Shown here piece after piece: positions 15,717 to 24,502 of a stretch of DNA of 34,374 nucleotides (its first letter is position 1; every line of letters begins with the position of its first letter). The DNA is from Bifidobacteriaceae bacterium (lineage in GTDB: Bacteria > Actinomycetota > Actinomycetes > Actinomycetales > WQXJ01): NCBI GenBank assembly GCA_031281585.1, contig JAITFE010000107.1:1-34374 (forward strand), written 5' to 3'. The position numbers and the translations under genes are program-made. The notes below the pieces were generated by a model that was not told where the DNA came from, did not search any database, and worked only from the letters and a program-made list of their open reading frames with translations.

Positions 15717-16529
15717 ATGAAGGCCTACGACATCCTCTTCGAACGAGCCGACGGAACAGCGGCATACGATCCGGAATACGGCGACACGTTTCCCGCTCCG
15801 GACCGTCCGGCAGACGGCTGGATTGGCACCGAGGGCCCAGGGATGGACCCGGAAACCTGGCCCCGTGGCCCGGAGACCGGTTTACCCATGTTCCACGCGA
15901 TCACCCTCCGGCTGCCCGCCGACTACCAGCGGAAAGGCGCCGCCTTCACGGGGATCGCGTTCTTCCAGGGCGAGGGCGAATTCGCCGAGCCGTACAAGGC
16001 GCGCGGGTTCAGGGACCCGTTCGTGAAACAGCTCAAGGACGCGCGGCCGCATCCGCAGTTGCAGCTCCGCGAAGACTTGATCGGCGGGCAGTTCGCGCTG
16101 ATCTGGTTGACCGAGGAAGAGCTGTCCCGCGGGCCGGCATCGCCGCCGCCGGATCCGCGCCGCCCCGGCGAGCATCTCGGCTCCGACGACGGCGGCCCAA
16201 ACGCCTGGGACGAGGGTCCTCACGCCGTCCAGCGGGTGTGGCTGGCCGAGAGGCCCGACCCGAACGCCGGCCTGGCCCCCCTGGACCATTCCGGCCCCGA
16301 TGACGCCTACCGCCCCAGGTTCGACTCGGCCACCTGGGAACTGGAACCGTGGGCGCGGCCGCTGGCGGGACGTTGCCATCTTGGCGGCACCGCTTTCCCC
16401 ATCCAGGCCCTGCCAGACGGCCTGACCCCGTGGTACTTGGAGTTGACGGAGTTGCCCGGCCTCAACTTCGGCACCGGCAACGCCCAGATCGACCTCGAAT
16501 CCGACGCGTTCGACTGGGCCTGTGGCTAG
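15717..16529 (+). CDS. Unrecognised protein (faint resemblance to DUF1963)
   Basis: A 270-residue soluble protein beginning MKAYDILFERADGTAAYDPEYGD. It has a Pro/Asp-rich linker around residues 140-170 and a C-terminal stretch HLGGTAFPIQALPDG...YLELTELPGLNFGTGNAQI. The HLGG...LELTELPG pattern faintly recalls DUF1963 (YwqG-like) proteins, but I am not confident. ATG 15717 is well supported by AAGGAG six bases upstream; the longer open frame reaching back to 15585 lacks such a site. It is on the same strand as the SMI1-type gene, 236 bp downstream, and convergent with the M20 hydrolase gene. The 236-bp gap holds no gene I can support. Confidence 0.6.
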   Translation: MKAYDILFERADGTAAYDPEYGDTFPAPDRPADGWIGTEGPGMDPETWPRGPETGLPMFHAITLRLPADYQRKGAAFTGIAFFQGEGEFAEPYKARGFRDPFVKQLKDARPHPQLQLREDLIGGQFALIWLTEEELSRGPASPPPDPRRPGEHLGSDDGGPNAWDEGPHAVQRVWLAERPDPNAGLAPLDHSGPDDAYRPRFDSATWELEPWARPLAGRCHLGGTAFPIQALPDGLTPWYLELTELPGLNFGTGNAQIDLESDAFDWACG

Positions 16530-16694
16530 CCGAGGCCCGGCCCGCCGTCGCCTTGGCGGCGCCCGACCCACCGCGTAGCGGATACGCCCAAACTGCAAGA
16601 ACTTGCCAGCCCAAACCGCCAGGGAACTCATGGCCAAACTGGCAAACCCCACTTGACGCAGGCGCCGCTCCTCGATTGGGCCGCGGCTGGCCTC

Positions 16695-17945
16695 TCAACT
16701 GGGCGGCAGGTCCCCGGCCGCGCCGCCGATCAGTTCGCCCACGACCTCGGTCAGCAGGTCCAGGCCGGCCAGCAGGTCGGCGTCGCCGGTGAACTCCGCC
16801 TCGCTATGGGAAACGCCCTGGGCTGACGGGACGAACAGCATCACGGTGGGGACCATCCGCTTCAGATTGGTCGAATCGTGGCCGGCAATCGTCAAAATGG
16901 GCCGGTGGCGCAATCCCAACCGGTCGGCGCACCGCCGCGCGAGTTCCACGCCGCCCGGGGCGTACGGCTCCATGTCCCACGCGTGCGTCAGTTGCGCGTC
17001 GACCCGCACGCGGGCCTGTTTGCCCGCCTCCGCCAACCGCTCCTCCAGTTCGGCCGCGGCCCGGTTCAGCAGTTCCACGTCCGCCGACCGCAGGTCGGCC
17101 AGGAGCTTCACCCGGCTCGCGACCACCACCGGCGAGTTCGGGTAAACCTCCATTTGCCCGATGCCGCTGTGCAGTTTCCCGTTCGAAGCGTCCGCCAACG
17201 CTCGGATCGCCACGGTGACGAGGGCCGCGCCGTACAGGGCGTCGCGGCGGTCCGCCATGATGGCCGAGCCGGAATGGGCTTGCTCGCCGGTGATCTCGAT
17301 TGAGTATTTGCGGGCCGCCCAAGCGCTGGTCACCAGGCCGATCGGGTAGCCGGTGTCCTCCAATTCGCGTCCCTGCTCCACGTGGATTTCCGCGGCGCAG
17401 GCCGCTTCGGGGCCGTCCCAGTCTCCCAGCATCCCCTGGGCGGCCAACGCCTCGGCGACAGTTTGGCCCGCCCGGTCTTGGGTGGCGAGCGCGGCGGCGG
17501 GCGCCATGGCGCGGGTGTAGCAGGCGGAGCCCATCATGGACGGTTGGAAGCGCGACCCTTCCTCGTTGAACCAATTGACCACGGCCAGGTTGAGCCGGGG
17601 CGTCAGGCGTCCGGTGGCTATCGACTCCGAAACGGCGAACGCCGCGTGGGCCGCCGCCAAGACGCCGTAGGCGCCGTCGAAACGACCCGCTGTCGGCTGC
17701 GAGTCGAGATGCGAGCCGACCAGGACGGCTGGCGCGTCCGGCACCCACCCGCGAAGGCCGAATTGGTTGCCCACCCGGTCATAGACGACTTCGAATCCGT
17801 TGGCCGCCAGCAACCCGGCCAACCAGCGCCGCGCCGCCGCGTCGGCCGCCGTGGCGGCTTGCCTGTCCACGCCTCCGCGCCCGGTGGCGCCAATGGCGGA
17901 CAGTTCCGCGAAGTCGGCCAGGAATTGGTCGTGGGACACGGTCAT
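16695..17945 (-). CDS. M20-family N-carbamoyl-amino-acid/ureido hydrolase (allantoate amidohydrolase-like)
   Basis: A 416-residue metallohydrolase of the hydantoinase/carbamoylase branch of M20. The di-metal ligands are in place: His79 (VGSHLDSQP), Asp90 (GRFDGAYG), Glu128-Glu129 (WFNEEGSRF), His188 (EIHVEQG) and a C-terminal His in GVSHSEAEFTG. The family removes carbamoyl groups from N-carbamoyl amino acids, ureidopropionate or allantoate, giving amine, CO2 and ammonia; specificity cannot be read here. The start ATG at 17945 has AAGGAGG upstream and overlaps the stop of the dehydrogenase gene as ATGA; the open frame reaching upstream is not coding. It is the last gene of a five-gene chain led by an amino-acid-type ABC importer. 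In context it probably processes the imported compound after deimination. Confidence 0.87.
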   Translation of the reverse strand: MTVSHDQFLADFAELSAIGATGRGGVDRQAATAADAAARRWLAGLLAANGFEVVYDRVGNQFGLRGWVPDAPAVLVGSHLDSQPTAGRFDGAYGVLAAAHAAFAVSESIATGRLTPRLNLAVVNWFNEEGSRFQPSMMGSACYTRAMAPAAALATQDRAGQTVAEALAAQGMLGDWDGPEAACAAEIHVEQGRELEDTGYPIGLVTSAWAARKYSIEITGEQAHSGSAIMADRRDALYGAALVTVAIRALADASNGKLHSGIGQMEVYPNSPVVVASRVKLLADLRSADVELLNRAAAELEERLAEAGKQARVRVDAQLTHAWDMEPYAPGGVELARRCADRLGLRHRPILTIAGHDSTNLKRMVPTVMLFVPSAQGVSHSEAEFTGDADLLAGLDLLTEVVGELIGGAAGDLPPS

Positions 17946-19006
17946 GCCGTATCGCCTCCTTGTCGTTTGAGCCAGTTCACAAGATTGCGGGCGGGGTCCA
18001 GTTGGTAGCGCTCCAACGAAGCGGTGGACAGGAACGCCATGTGGGGCGTGGCGATGGTGCGCGGATGGAACAGGAGCGGGTCGCCGGCCAAGGGCGGTTC
18101 GCAGTCCGCCACGTCGGCGCAATAGGCGGCCAGCCGGCCGGATTCGAGCGCCGCCAAGACCGCCTGACTGTCCACCAACCGCCCGCGCGAGACGTTGACC
18201 AGCAAGGTCCCGTCCTTCATGGCCGCCAACGCGGCCGCGTCGATCAGGTGCTCAGTCTCCCCAGTCAGCGGCAAATGCAGCGAAATGATGTCGGAACACG
18301 CAAGCACCTCAGGCAGCCCGGCCAACCGGACGGCTGGGCCGATCCAACCGGTTGGCTGGGCGCGACGGGCCGGGCCGGCATCGCGCGCGGGGTTGGTGGC
18401 GCGGGCGGGCGAGGCGGCGTCGGCGGGATTCGGGGCGGCGCCCGCCTTGGCGGGTTCGGCAGCCGGGTCGGCCGCCAACACCGCGCCGACCATTGGGCCC
18501 AGGTAGTCCGCCACTTTTCGGCCGATCCGGCCGAAGCCGACCAGGCCGAGCGTCATTTGGCTGAGGGCGGGCGGCACCTGGCCGACCTGTTCCGTCCAGC
18601 CGCCTTGGCGAACGACCTCGCGGCCGTGGTCCAGGCGGCGGATCGCGGACAAGACCAAAGCGACGGTGTGGGCGGCCACCTCCTCGGTGGAAGCGTCCGC
18701 CATCGGCAGGACCACCACCCCGCGCGCCTCGGCGGCGGCCGCGTCCACCATGTCCGCGCCTGTGGACGTGGTGGCCAAGACCCTCAAGTTGGGCAGTTGG
18801 TCCATGACGGCTGGCCCGATTTGGGCGTAGCCGACAATCCCGCCCACAGCGGCGCGGGCGGCGGCCGGCACTTGGGTGTCGCGGTCCAGGCTCAAGCACA
18901 GACTCGAGAAGCCCTGGTCGGCCAGGTAGGCGCGAGCGGGTTCCAAGTCGATGTCGGTCTGGTCCGTGAAGACCACCAGCCGGCCGGGTTGGGCGCGCCC
19001 GCTCAT
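17942..19006 (-). CDS. D-2-hydroxyacid dehydrogenase (NAD(P)-dependent)
   Basis: A 354-residue member of the D-isomer 2-hydroxyacid dehydrogenase family. It has Rossmann motif GFGRIG (157-162) and the catalytic triad Arg274 (NVSRGRLVD), Glu303 (ADCEPPL) and His322 (TPHMAF). The family reduces 2-oxo acids such as glyoxylate, hydroxypyruvate or phenylpyruvate-type compounds; the substrate is unknown. Between about residues 182 and 226, just after the second Rossmann strand that normally carries the cofactor-selecting residue, there is an Ala/Pro/Asn/Arg-rich insertion absent from usual homologues. Cofactor preference therefore cannot be judged. Start and stop codons both overlap neighbours as ATGA. 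Its place between the importer ATPase and the carbamoylase suggests reduction of a 2-oxo acid made in the same pathway. Confidence 0.88.
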   Translation of the reverse strand: MSGRAQPGRLVVFTDQTDIDLEPARAYLADQGFSSLCLSLDRDTQVPAAARAAVGGIVGYAQIGPAVMDQLPNLRVLATTSTGADMVDAAAAEARGVVVLPMADASTEEVAAHTVALVLSAIRRLDHGREVVRQGGWTEQVGQVPPALSQMTLGLVGFGRIGRKVADYLGPMVGAVLAADPAAEPAKAGAAPNPADAASPARATNPARDAGPARRAQPTGWIGPAVRLAGLPEVLACSDIISLHLPLTGETEHLIDAAALAAMKDGTLLVNVSRGRLVDSQAVLAALESGRLAAYCADVADCEPPLAGDPLLFHPRTIATPHMAFLSTASLERYQLDPARNLVNWLKRQGGDTA

Positions 19007-19830
19007 GCGGCCGAGCCCATGAACTTGCGGGTCCGTTCCAGCCTGGGGTTGTCGATCACTTCCCGAGCCGGACCCTCTTCGATGATCACCCCGTGGTCCA
19101 CGAAGACCACGCGATCCGCCACCTCGCGGGCGAAGCCCAGTTCGTGGGTGACGACCAACATGGTCATCCCCGTGTCCGCAAGCGAGCGCATCACCTCCAG
19201 CACCTCGCCGACCAGTTCGGGGTCCAGGGCGGAGGTGGGCTCGTCGAACAACATCACCTCCGGGCGCATGGCCAGCGCCCGCGCGATAGCGACCCGCTGC
19301 TGCTGCCCGCCAGACAACTGCGAGGGATAGTGGCTTCCGCGATCCGCCAGGCCCACGCGGGCCAGGAGCGCGTCCGCCTGCTCGCGGGCGTCCCGCCGGG
19401 GCACGCCCAGGCAGCGAACTGGCGCCTCCGCCACGTTTTCCGCCGCCGTGAGGTGCGGGAAGAGGTTGAACCGCTGGAACACCATGCCGATCTTGCGGCG
19501 GCGCCGAGCCACTTCCCTGGGCTTCAGCTCATACAGTTTGCCGCCTTTGGCCTTGTAGCCGATGTATTCGCCCGCCACCTGGATGGAACCCGCGTCAGGG
19601 GTCTCGAGGTGGTTGACGCAGCGCAGAAAGGTCGACTTGCCCGAACCGGACGGCCCCAGCATGCACACGACCTCCCCCGTTTCCACGGCCAAGCTGATGT
19701 CTTGCAGCACCAAAGTGGTGCCGTAGGACTTCTCCACGCCGACGGCCTCGACCATGTGCCGGGGCGCCGCGGCCCCGGCGGCCCCTTCGGCCCCGGCGGC
19801 AACGCTCGGTTTGCCAAGCGGCGTGCTCAT
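19003..19830 (-). CDS. Polar amino acid-type ABC transporter ATP-binding protein
   Basis: A 275-residue ATPase of the GlnQ/HisP group. Walker A is GPSGSGKST (59-67), followed by the Q-loop [11 protein letters not shown], the signature [14 protein letters not shown], Walker [15 protein letters not shown] and the switch His in VVTHELGFA. The first ~25 residues are an Ala/Gly-rich lead-in not found in most homologues. A start at the internal ATG ([12 protein letters not shown]) is possible, but ATG 19830 overlaps the permease stop as ATGA and is preferred. It energises the permease encoded just upstream for uptake of an amino-acid-like compound. Confidence 0.93.
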   Translation of the reverse strand: MSTPLGKPSVAAGAEGAAGAAAPRHMVEAVGVEKSYGTTLVLQDISLAVETGEVVCMLGPSGSGKSTFLRCVNHLETPDAGSIQVAGEYIGYKAKGGKLYELKPREVARRRRKIGMVFQRFNLFPHLTAAENVAEAPVRCLGVPRRDAREQADALLARVGLADRGSHYPSQLSGGQQQRVAIARALAMRPEVMLFDEPTSALDPELVGEVLEVMRSLADTGMTMLVVTHELGFAREVADRVVFVDHGVIIEEGPAREVIDNPRLERTRKFMGSAA

Positions 19831-20891
19831 TGTTCCTCCCCAGACTGCGCCCCTGCGGCGGAAACCCGTTCCCCGCCCCGGTCCCGGCCACGGTCTAGGC
19901 CGCTGTCGCGATCACCGCCCCGGTCCCGCTCGCCACCCCGGTCCAGGTCGCCGCCCCGGTCCCGGTCCCGACTCCGCACCGGGACCAGACCTTTCGCCAC
20001 CGTCCCCGGCCCAAGGCGGCGCGGGGCCAGTCCCCGCGCCTTGGCGAGGCGCCGCTCAAGAACCGCCTGCCCGGCGGTCAGGATGCTGGTCAACACGAGG
20101 TACCAGGCCGAGGCCACCATGTACATCTCCATGCGGCTGAAATCGGCCGTGCCGAGGCGCTGCGCCATGGTCAGCAGGTCCCCGGCGCCGATCACCGCCA
20201 CAAGCGAGGTCTCTTTCAGCAACGTCACCGCCTCGTTGCCGAGCGGCGGGACAATGGACCGCAAGGCCTGGGGCAAGATGATCCGTCGCAGGGCCAACGC
20301 CTTTGTCATTCCGAGGGCGGCGCAAGCCTCGCTCTGGCCTGAGTCAACCCCAATGATTCCGCCTCGGATGATCTCGGCCATGTAGGCGGACTCATTGAAC
20401 GCCAGGCCGAGCCCCGCAGCCGTCAACGGCGTTATCAACTCGGTGGTGTTGACCTCGGTGAACCCCAGGTTCAGTTCGGGGAGAAACAGGCCAAGGTTGA
20501 ACCAGATCAGAATCTGCACCATCACGGGGGTGCCCCGGAACAACCAGATGAAACCGCCGGAGAAGGACCGCAGCAGCGGACTGGCCGACATCTTCATGGT
20601 CGCTAACGCGATCCCTCCCGCCAAGCCCAACGCCATGGAGCTCGCGGTGAGCAGGATGGTCACCCCCATGCCGACAAAGATGCTGCGGGCGAACAGACGC
20701 TCCCACACAATCCCCCAGCGCAGAATCGAGTTTTCGGCGACCTGCCAGGCCAGCAACGCGGCCAGAATCAAGACCAGCGCGGTGGCGGCCCAGCGCCCCC
20801 AATGGCGGATCGGCACCACCGGGGGCGCGTTCCGGGCGGCCAGCCCCGGCGCGGGGGCTGGCGCCGGGGCGGGGGCCGGGGCGAAAGTCAT
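19827..20891 (-). CDS. Polar amino acid-type ABC transporter permease
   Basis: A 354-residue inner-membrane permease of the His/Glu/Gln/Arg/opine group. Membrane segments start near residues 34, 72, 122, 150 and later. The EAA loop that contacts the ATPase is [24 protein letters not shown]-like (about 187-210; read as two adjoining halves). The N-terminus is a Pro-Ala repeat ([16 protein letters not shown]). The C-terminus (about 300-354) is an Arg/Asp/Gly-rich repeat tail (RDRGG, DRGGE). Typical members are 220-320 residues, so both ends are expanded. The tail would be cytoplasmic or facing the ATPase. It overlaps both neighbours as ATGA. Only one permease is present, so a homodimer is expected. 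Confidence 0.9.
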   Translation of the reverse strand: MTFAPAPAPAPAPAPGLAARNAPPVVPIRHWGRWAATALVLILAALLAWQVAENSILRWGIVWERLFARSIFVGMGVTILLTASSMALGLAGGIALATMKMSASPLLRSFSGGFIWLFRGTPVMVQILIWFNLGLFLPELNLGFTEVNTTELITPLTAAGLGLAFNESAYMAEIIRGGIIGVDSGQSEACAALGMTKALALRRIILPQALRSIVPPLGNEAVTLLKETSLVAVIGAGDLLTMAQRLGTADFSRMEMYMVASAWYLVLTSILTAGQAVLERRLAKARGLAPRRLGPGTVAKGLVPVRSRDRDRGGDLDRGGERDRGGDRDSGLDRGRDRGGERVSAAGAQSGEEQ

Positions 20892-21832
20892 TCGCCCGCG
20901 TTGACGGTGATTTCGCCGATGGCCGAGGCACCCAGACCGTGCTTTTCCAACACGGTCGCATAGGTGCCGTCATCCAGCAAGCCCTGCAACGCGACCTGGA
21001 GAGCGTCCCGCAACTGCGTCGAATCTTTGGCGAGCGCGTAGCCCAGCGGTTTGGTTTGGAAGGGCTCAGCGTTGGCCAGCTCAAGTTCGCTGCCACCGCC
21101 GACCTTCGCCACCCTGTCGCGCGCCACCGGGTCCTGCGACAAAGTCGCCGCCACCCGGCCGGTCTGAAGCTGCATGTACGCGTCGTCGTCCGTCGCCTGG
21201 GGCAGGATGTCGATGGGCGAATCGGCGCAAAGGTCGGCGTTGAACTCCTGGAGGATGGTCTCCTGCGCTGATGCCGTCAGCACCGAAACGGCCTTGCCGC
21301 ACAGGTCGGCCTCGCCCTTGACGCCCTCCGGGTTGCCGGCCGCCACCACGATCGACTGGCCGGTCAGGAAGTAGTCCACCATGTCGTAGTTGGCCTGGCG
21401 GTTGGCGTTGTCGGTGAGCGCCGCCACGATCACGTCATACCGGCCCGTGTCGATCCCCGGCAAGAGGCTGTCAAAAGCGGCGTTTTCCAGGGTGTATTCA
21501 ACCCCGAGCGCCTTAGCGACCTCGTCGAACAAGTCGACGTCCAGGCCGATGATGGTTTGGCCGTCCTCCGCCAGGTAGTCGTACGGCGGGTAAAACGCCT
21601 CCGTGCCAACCTTGATCGGCTCGCCGTTCAAGAACTCCTCCGGCAACAGCGCGCGCGCCTCCTGGTTCACACCGGTCGACGCGGGCGAACCGCCGGCGGC
21701 GCTGGAGGCGGGAGCGCTGGCGGGCCCGCTCGGCGATTCGCTGACCGGATCCGCACAGGCGGTCATGGTCGCGGCGGCGGCGACCCCGGCGAGGAGCGCG
21801 ACCGCGCGGAGAGCTCTAGTTCCCAATGGCAT
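20888..21832 (-). CDS. Substrate-binding lipoprotein of polar amino acid ABC transporter
   Basis: A 314-residue SBP_bac_3-type protein. Signal sequence MPLGTRALRAVALLAGVAAA leads to a lipobox ending MTAC, with Cys26 the lipidation site, then a Ser/Ala/Pro linker. The ligand fold includes FYPPYDYLAEDGQTIIGLDVDLF, AAFDSLLPGIDTGRYDVIVAALT (in two parts) and the Pro/Gly-rich hinge. It would capture the compound outside the membrane and deliver it to the permease. ATG 21832 has AAAGGA upstream and follows the candidate promoter at 21874-21903. It is the first gene of the five-gene importer-catabolic chain. Ligand chemistry cannot be read from sequence alone. Confidence 0.92.
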   Translation of the reverse strand: MPLGTRALRAVALLAGVAAAATMTACADPVSESPSGPASAPASSAAGGSPASTGVNQEARALLPEEFLNGEPIKVGTEAFYPPYDYLAEDGQTIIGLDVDLFDEVAKALGVEYTLENAAFDSLLPGIDTGRYDVIVAALTDNANRQANYDMVDYFLTGQSIVVAAGNPEGVKGEADLCGKAVSVLTASAQETILQEFNADLCADSPIDILPQATDDDAYMQLQTGRVAATLSQDPVARDRVAKVGGGSELELANAEPFQTKPLGYALAKDSTQLRDALQVALQGLLDDGTYATVLEKHGLGASAIGEITVNAGE

Positions 21833-21873
21833 GTCTGGTCCTTTCGGTTAGGGCCGTGGCCCTGTGGCCAATT

Positions 21874-21903
21874 AGATAACATTCATAACCTATTAGGAAA
21901 CAA
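21874..21903 (-). promoter_or_regulatory. Candidate promoter/operator of the importer operon
   Basis: On the minus strand TTGTTT (21903-21898) and TTATCT (21879-21874) are 18 bp apart in an unusually AT-rich patch. The patch also contains ATAAC twice with a 9-bp period (21876-21880, 21885-21889) and ATTAG twice (21871-21875, 21892-21896), possible contacts for the nearby HTH-cupin regulator. The lipoprotein gene starts 41 bp downstream. Confidence 0.45.
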
Positions 21904-22017
21904 GCGGTCAGCTTGCGTCGGTCATCTGGCTTTTACCGGGGGACCCAAGGAATTAGCGGCCCGGTAACGGCCCGTACACATGACGGCCCGCCCGTCGCCC
22001 CCGACTGGCGCGACAAG

Positions 22018-22626
22018 TCACAGCCCGGCCCCCGCCGTCCCGGTCCAGGCCGCGGGCACCAGCACCCAGATCAAATCCACGCCTTGACTTGGGTCGAGAA
22101 CCTTCCAACTGTGCGGCTCGCGCCCCTCCAGCGTGAGCGAGTCGCCGGCCGCCAGGTCCCAGTGCTCCAAAGTCGCCATCAGGCGGATCGACCCAGCCAC
22201 CACATGCACAAACTCCACGTCCGCGTTGACCGTGTAGAGGTCCTCGCCGGCCGTGGCCTGGTCGCCGGGGTTCGACTGGGAGCGCAAGACCTGGAACCGG
22301 GCCTCGCGCCGGGGCGAGAGCAGCCGCTCGGAAATCAGGTGGCCCCCCAGATGGATCGGCGGCGCCTGGTCCCAGGGCACATGCACCACGTCCGGCTGGA
22401 TGAACAGGTCCCCCAACGGAATGTTGAGCACGTCGCAGAGCATCACCAGGGTGGAGACCGACGGTGAGACCAGGTCGCGTTCCACCCGGCTGAGGAACCC
22501 CTTCGACAAACCAGTCGCGGCGGCCATGTTCTCGATTGTCAACTGCCGCTCTTGGCGCCTGGCCCGCAGTTTGCGGCCGACAGCCGCGCGCACGTCCCTG
22601 GGAGCGATCTGGACCGGGCGGTTCAT
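22018..22626 (-). CDS. HTH (XRE)-cupin transcriptional regulator
   Basis: A 202-residue regulator. A XRE-type helix-turn-helix covers about residues 14-70 (RRQERQLTIENMAAATGLSK, FLSRVERDLVSPSVSTL). A C-terminal cupin sensor covers about 100-195 (VEFVHVVAGSIRLMATLEHWDLAAGDSLTLEGREPHSW). This PuuR-like architecture commonly controls amino acid or polyamine uptake and breakdown, with the cupin binding the small-molecule signal. The start ATG at 22626 is preceded by TAGTGT 8 nt upstream and lacks a clear Shine-Dalgarno, so it may have its own leaderless promoter. It also sits only 52 bp after the ThDP enzyme gene and could be read through. It lies between the two halves of the catabolic cluster and is the obvious local regulator. 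Confidence 0.88.
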   Translation of the reverse strand: MNRPVQIAPRDVRAAVGRKLRARRQERQLTIENMAAATGLSKGFLSRVERDLVSPSVSTLVMLCDVLNIPLGDLFIQPDVVHVPWDQAPPIHLGGHLISERLLSPRREARFQVLRSQSNPGDQATAGEDLYTVNADVEFVHVVAGSIRLMATLEHWDLAAGDSLTLEGREPHSWKVLDPSQGVDLIWVLVPAAWTGTAGAGL

Positions 22627-22678
22627 GGCCCCCAACACTATCCCTGTCCGGCCCGCGCCGTGACTCCGGCCGGGTTCG

Positions 22679-24502
22679 TCAACCGGCGAGCAGCGGCCGG
22701 TGGGCGCCCGCCCGCCCCAGGTGGGTCGGCGCGAACAGCCCCACACACTGGCGCAGCCGCACCGCCAACGGCCGGCCCGAATCGAAAGTCAGCGCCTCGG
22801 CCAGGTTTGCGGCCGTCGCCTCCCGCGTCTCAATCCCCATGCGGGCGGCGGCCGCCAGGTAGTCGAAAGGCTCGAAGTCGGTTCCGAACGCCCCGCCGTA
22901 CGCGTCCTCCATGTAGCCGCGCAACACGCCATACCCCGAGTCGTCAATGATCAGCCAGGTCACCGGCGCGCCGCTGGCCGCCAGGGTGGTCAGTTCGGCC
23001 ACGGAGTAGAGCCCGCCGCCGTCGCCGCTGACCGCCAACGTGGGCCGCCCCGTCGCCAAAGCCGCCCCGATCGCCGCCGGCAAGGCGAACCCCAGGCCCC
23101 CGCACTGCGCGTTCTCGAACCCGCCGCCTCGCGCGTCCCAAGCGTTCCAGGCCCAGTAGGCCAGGGTCGTCATGTCCCAAAACGTCGAGGCCGCCTCCGG
23201 CGTGGCGGCCCGCACCGCCGCCAGCAGCCCCCGTTCCAGTTCCAGGTCTTGGCCGTCCAGCCGTTGCCCGATGCCGTCCGCCAGCCCCGCCACCAGCGCA
23301 CGGGCCCCAGCCGGGTCGCGCTTGGCCACGCCCGCCTCGCTCAGCGCCGCCGTCAGCCCCTCCAGCCCCGCGCGCGCGTCCGCCACCAGGCTGATCGCCG
23401 GATAGTTCGCGCCGACCACCGCCGGGTCGGCGTCCAAATGGATCAGCGTCCCCCGTGGCCGCAGCCGGAAATAGTTGGTGGACAACTCCCCCAGGCCCGT
23501 CCCGACGGCCAGCAGCACGTCCGCCTGCTCTAGAAACTCCGTGGTGGCCAGGTCCTCGATCCAGCCGCCCGCGCTCAGCGGATGGTCCCCGGCGAACGCC
23601 GCCCGCCCGCCAAAGGTGGTCACCACCGGCGCGGCCAACAACTCGGCCAAGTCCCGCAGGGCCGGCCCGGCCCCGGCCCTGACCACGCCCCCGCCAGCCA
23701 GAATCCGCGGCGTCGCCGCACCGGCCAACGCCTGCGCGGCCGCCGCGAAGGCGGCGGCGCCAGCGCCGCCGCTCGGTTCATGCTGCTCGGGACCGGATTC
23801 GGCGACCCCGGCCGCATGGGAGGCCGCAGTTCCGTGTCCGCCGCCGTGCTGTTCGCCTGCCCGCAGTCCACCCGCAGCGTTTCCATGCGAATTCGCGGCG
23901 GCGCCAAACCCCGCCCCTGAGGCCGCACCGCAGGCCGGCGCGGAGCCAGCCCCAAACCCGGCGGAACCGGGGGCGGCGGCGCGCTGCACGTCATCGGGCA
24001 ATTCGACGTAAACCGGACCCCACGGCGGCGTGGCGGCCAACCGCCAGGCCTCCCGCAATAGCGTCTCGACCTGTTCGGGCGCCCGGATCTGGAAGACGCC
24101 TTTAACCACCGGCGCGAAGCTCGCCGCCTGGTCGGACAGCTGGTGCAGGTAGCCGTGGCGCCCGCCCAGCGCGGTGGTGGGAACCTGGGCGGCCATGAGC
24201 AGCACCGGCGAACAGGCGGCCGCCGCCTCTTGCAGGCCGGGCAGGGTCATCAAGGCGCCCGGCCCCGCCGACACGATCGCCGGGGTCACCCGCCCGGTTT
24301 CGCGGGCGAAGCCGTCGGCGGCGAAGACCGCGTTGTTCTCCAGTTTGAAGCCCGTGTAAGGGAGATCCGAGCGGCGCAGGGCGTCGAAAAGCCCGAGCGC
24401 GTGCTGGCCCGGCAGCCCAAAGACCCTCCGCGCCCCCAAGCACCTCAGCGTGGCGATCGCCACCTCCCCGCCGGTCGGGCCGGCGGCGGACGTCGCGCTC
24501 AC
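22679..24502 (-). CDS. Thiamine diphosphate-dependent enzyme (acetolactate synthase/2-oxoacid decarboxylase superfamily)
   Basis: A 607-residue ThDP enzyme. The N-terminal Pyr domain has the activating Glu55 (FKLENNAVFAADGFARE). The central domain covers about 255-400. The C-terminal PP domain has GDGGG (493-497) and, after the usual spacing, IIDDSGYG, where acetolactate synthases have an Asn as second metal ligand; Asp here is a variation that may still bind Mg. Residues ~175-250 are an Ala/Gly/His low-complexity insertion between domains, explaining the length above the usual ~550. The GTG at 24502 overlaps the deiminase stop as GTGA. Possible roles include decarboxylation of a guanidino or ureido 2-oxo acid (as in the 2-ketoarginine decarboxylase type) or glyoxylate carboligation; the sequence does not decide. 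Confidence 0.85.
   Translation of the reverse strand: MSATSAAGPTGGEVAIATLRCLGARRVFGLPGQHALGLFDALRRSDLPYTGFKLENNAVFAADGFARETGRVTPAIVSAGPGALMTLPGLQEAAAACSPVLLMAAQVPTTALGGRHGYLHQLSDQAASFAPVVKGVFQIRAPEQVETLLREAWRLAATPPWGPVYVELPDDVQRAAAPGSAGFGAGSAPACGAASGAGFGAAANSHGNAAGGLRAGEQHGGGHGTAASHAAGVAESGPEQHEPSGGAGAAAFAAAAQALAGAATPRILAGGGVVRAGAGPALRDLAELLAAPVVTTFGGRAAFAGDHPLSAGGWIEDLATTEFLEQADVLLAVGTGLGELSTNYFRLRPRGTLIHLDADPAVVGANYPAISLVADARAGLEGLTAALSEAGVAKRDPAGARALVAGLADGIGQRLDGQDLELERGLLAAVRAATPEAASTFWDMTTLAYWAWNAWDARGGGFENAQCGGLGFALPAAIGAALATGRPTLAVSGDGGGLYSVAELTTLAASGAPVTWLIIDDSGYGVLRGYMEDAYGGAFGTDFEPFDYLAAAARMGIETREATAANLAEALTFDSGRPLAVRLRQCVGLFAPTHLGRAGAHRPLLAG

Noticed and set aside
19093-20385. 430-codon open frame on the plus strand
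   Set aside because: Antisense to the ABC ATPase and permease genes, whose motifs are unambiguous.
21982-21996. GACGG/CCGTC hairpin after the regulator gene as a terminator
   Set aside because: The stem is only 5 bp with no T-tract, which is too weak to call in GC-rich DNA.
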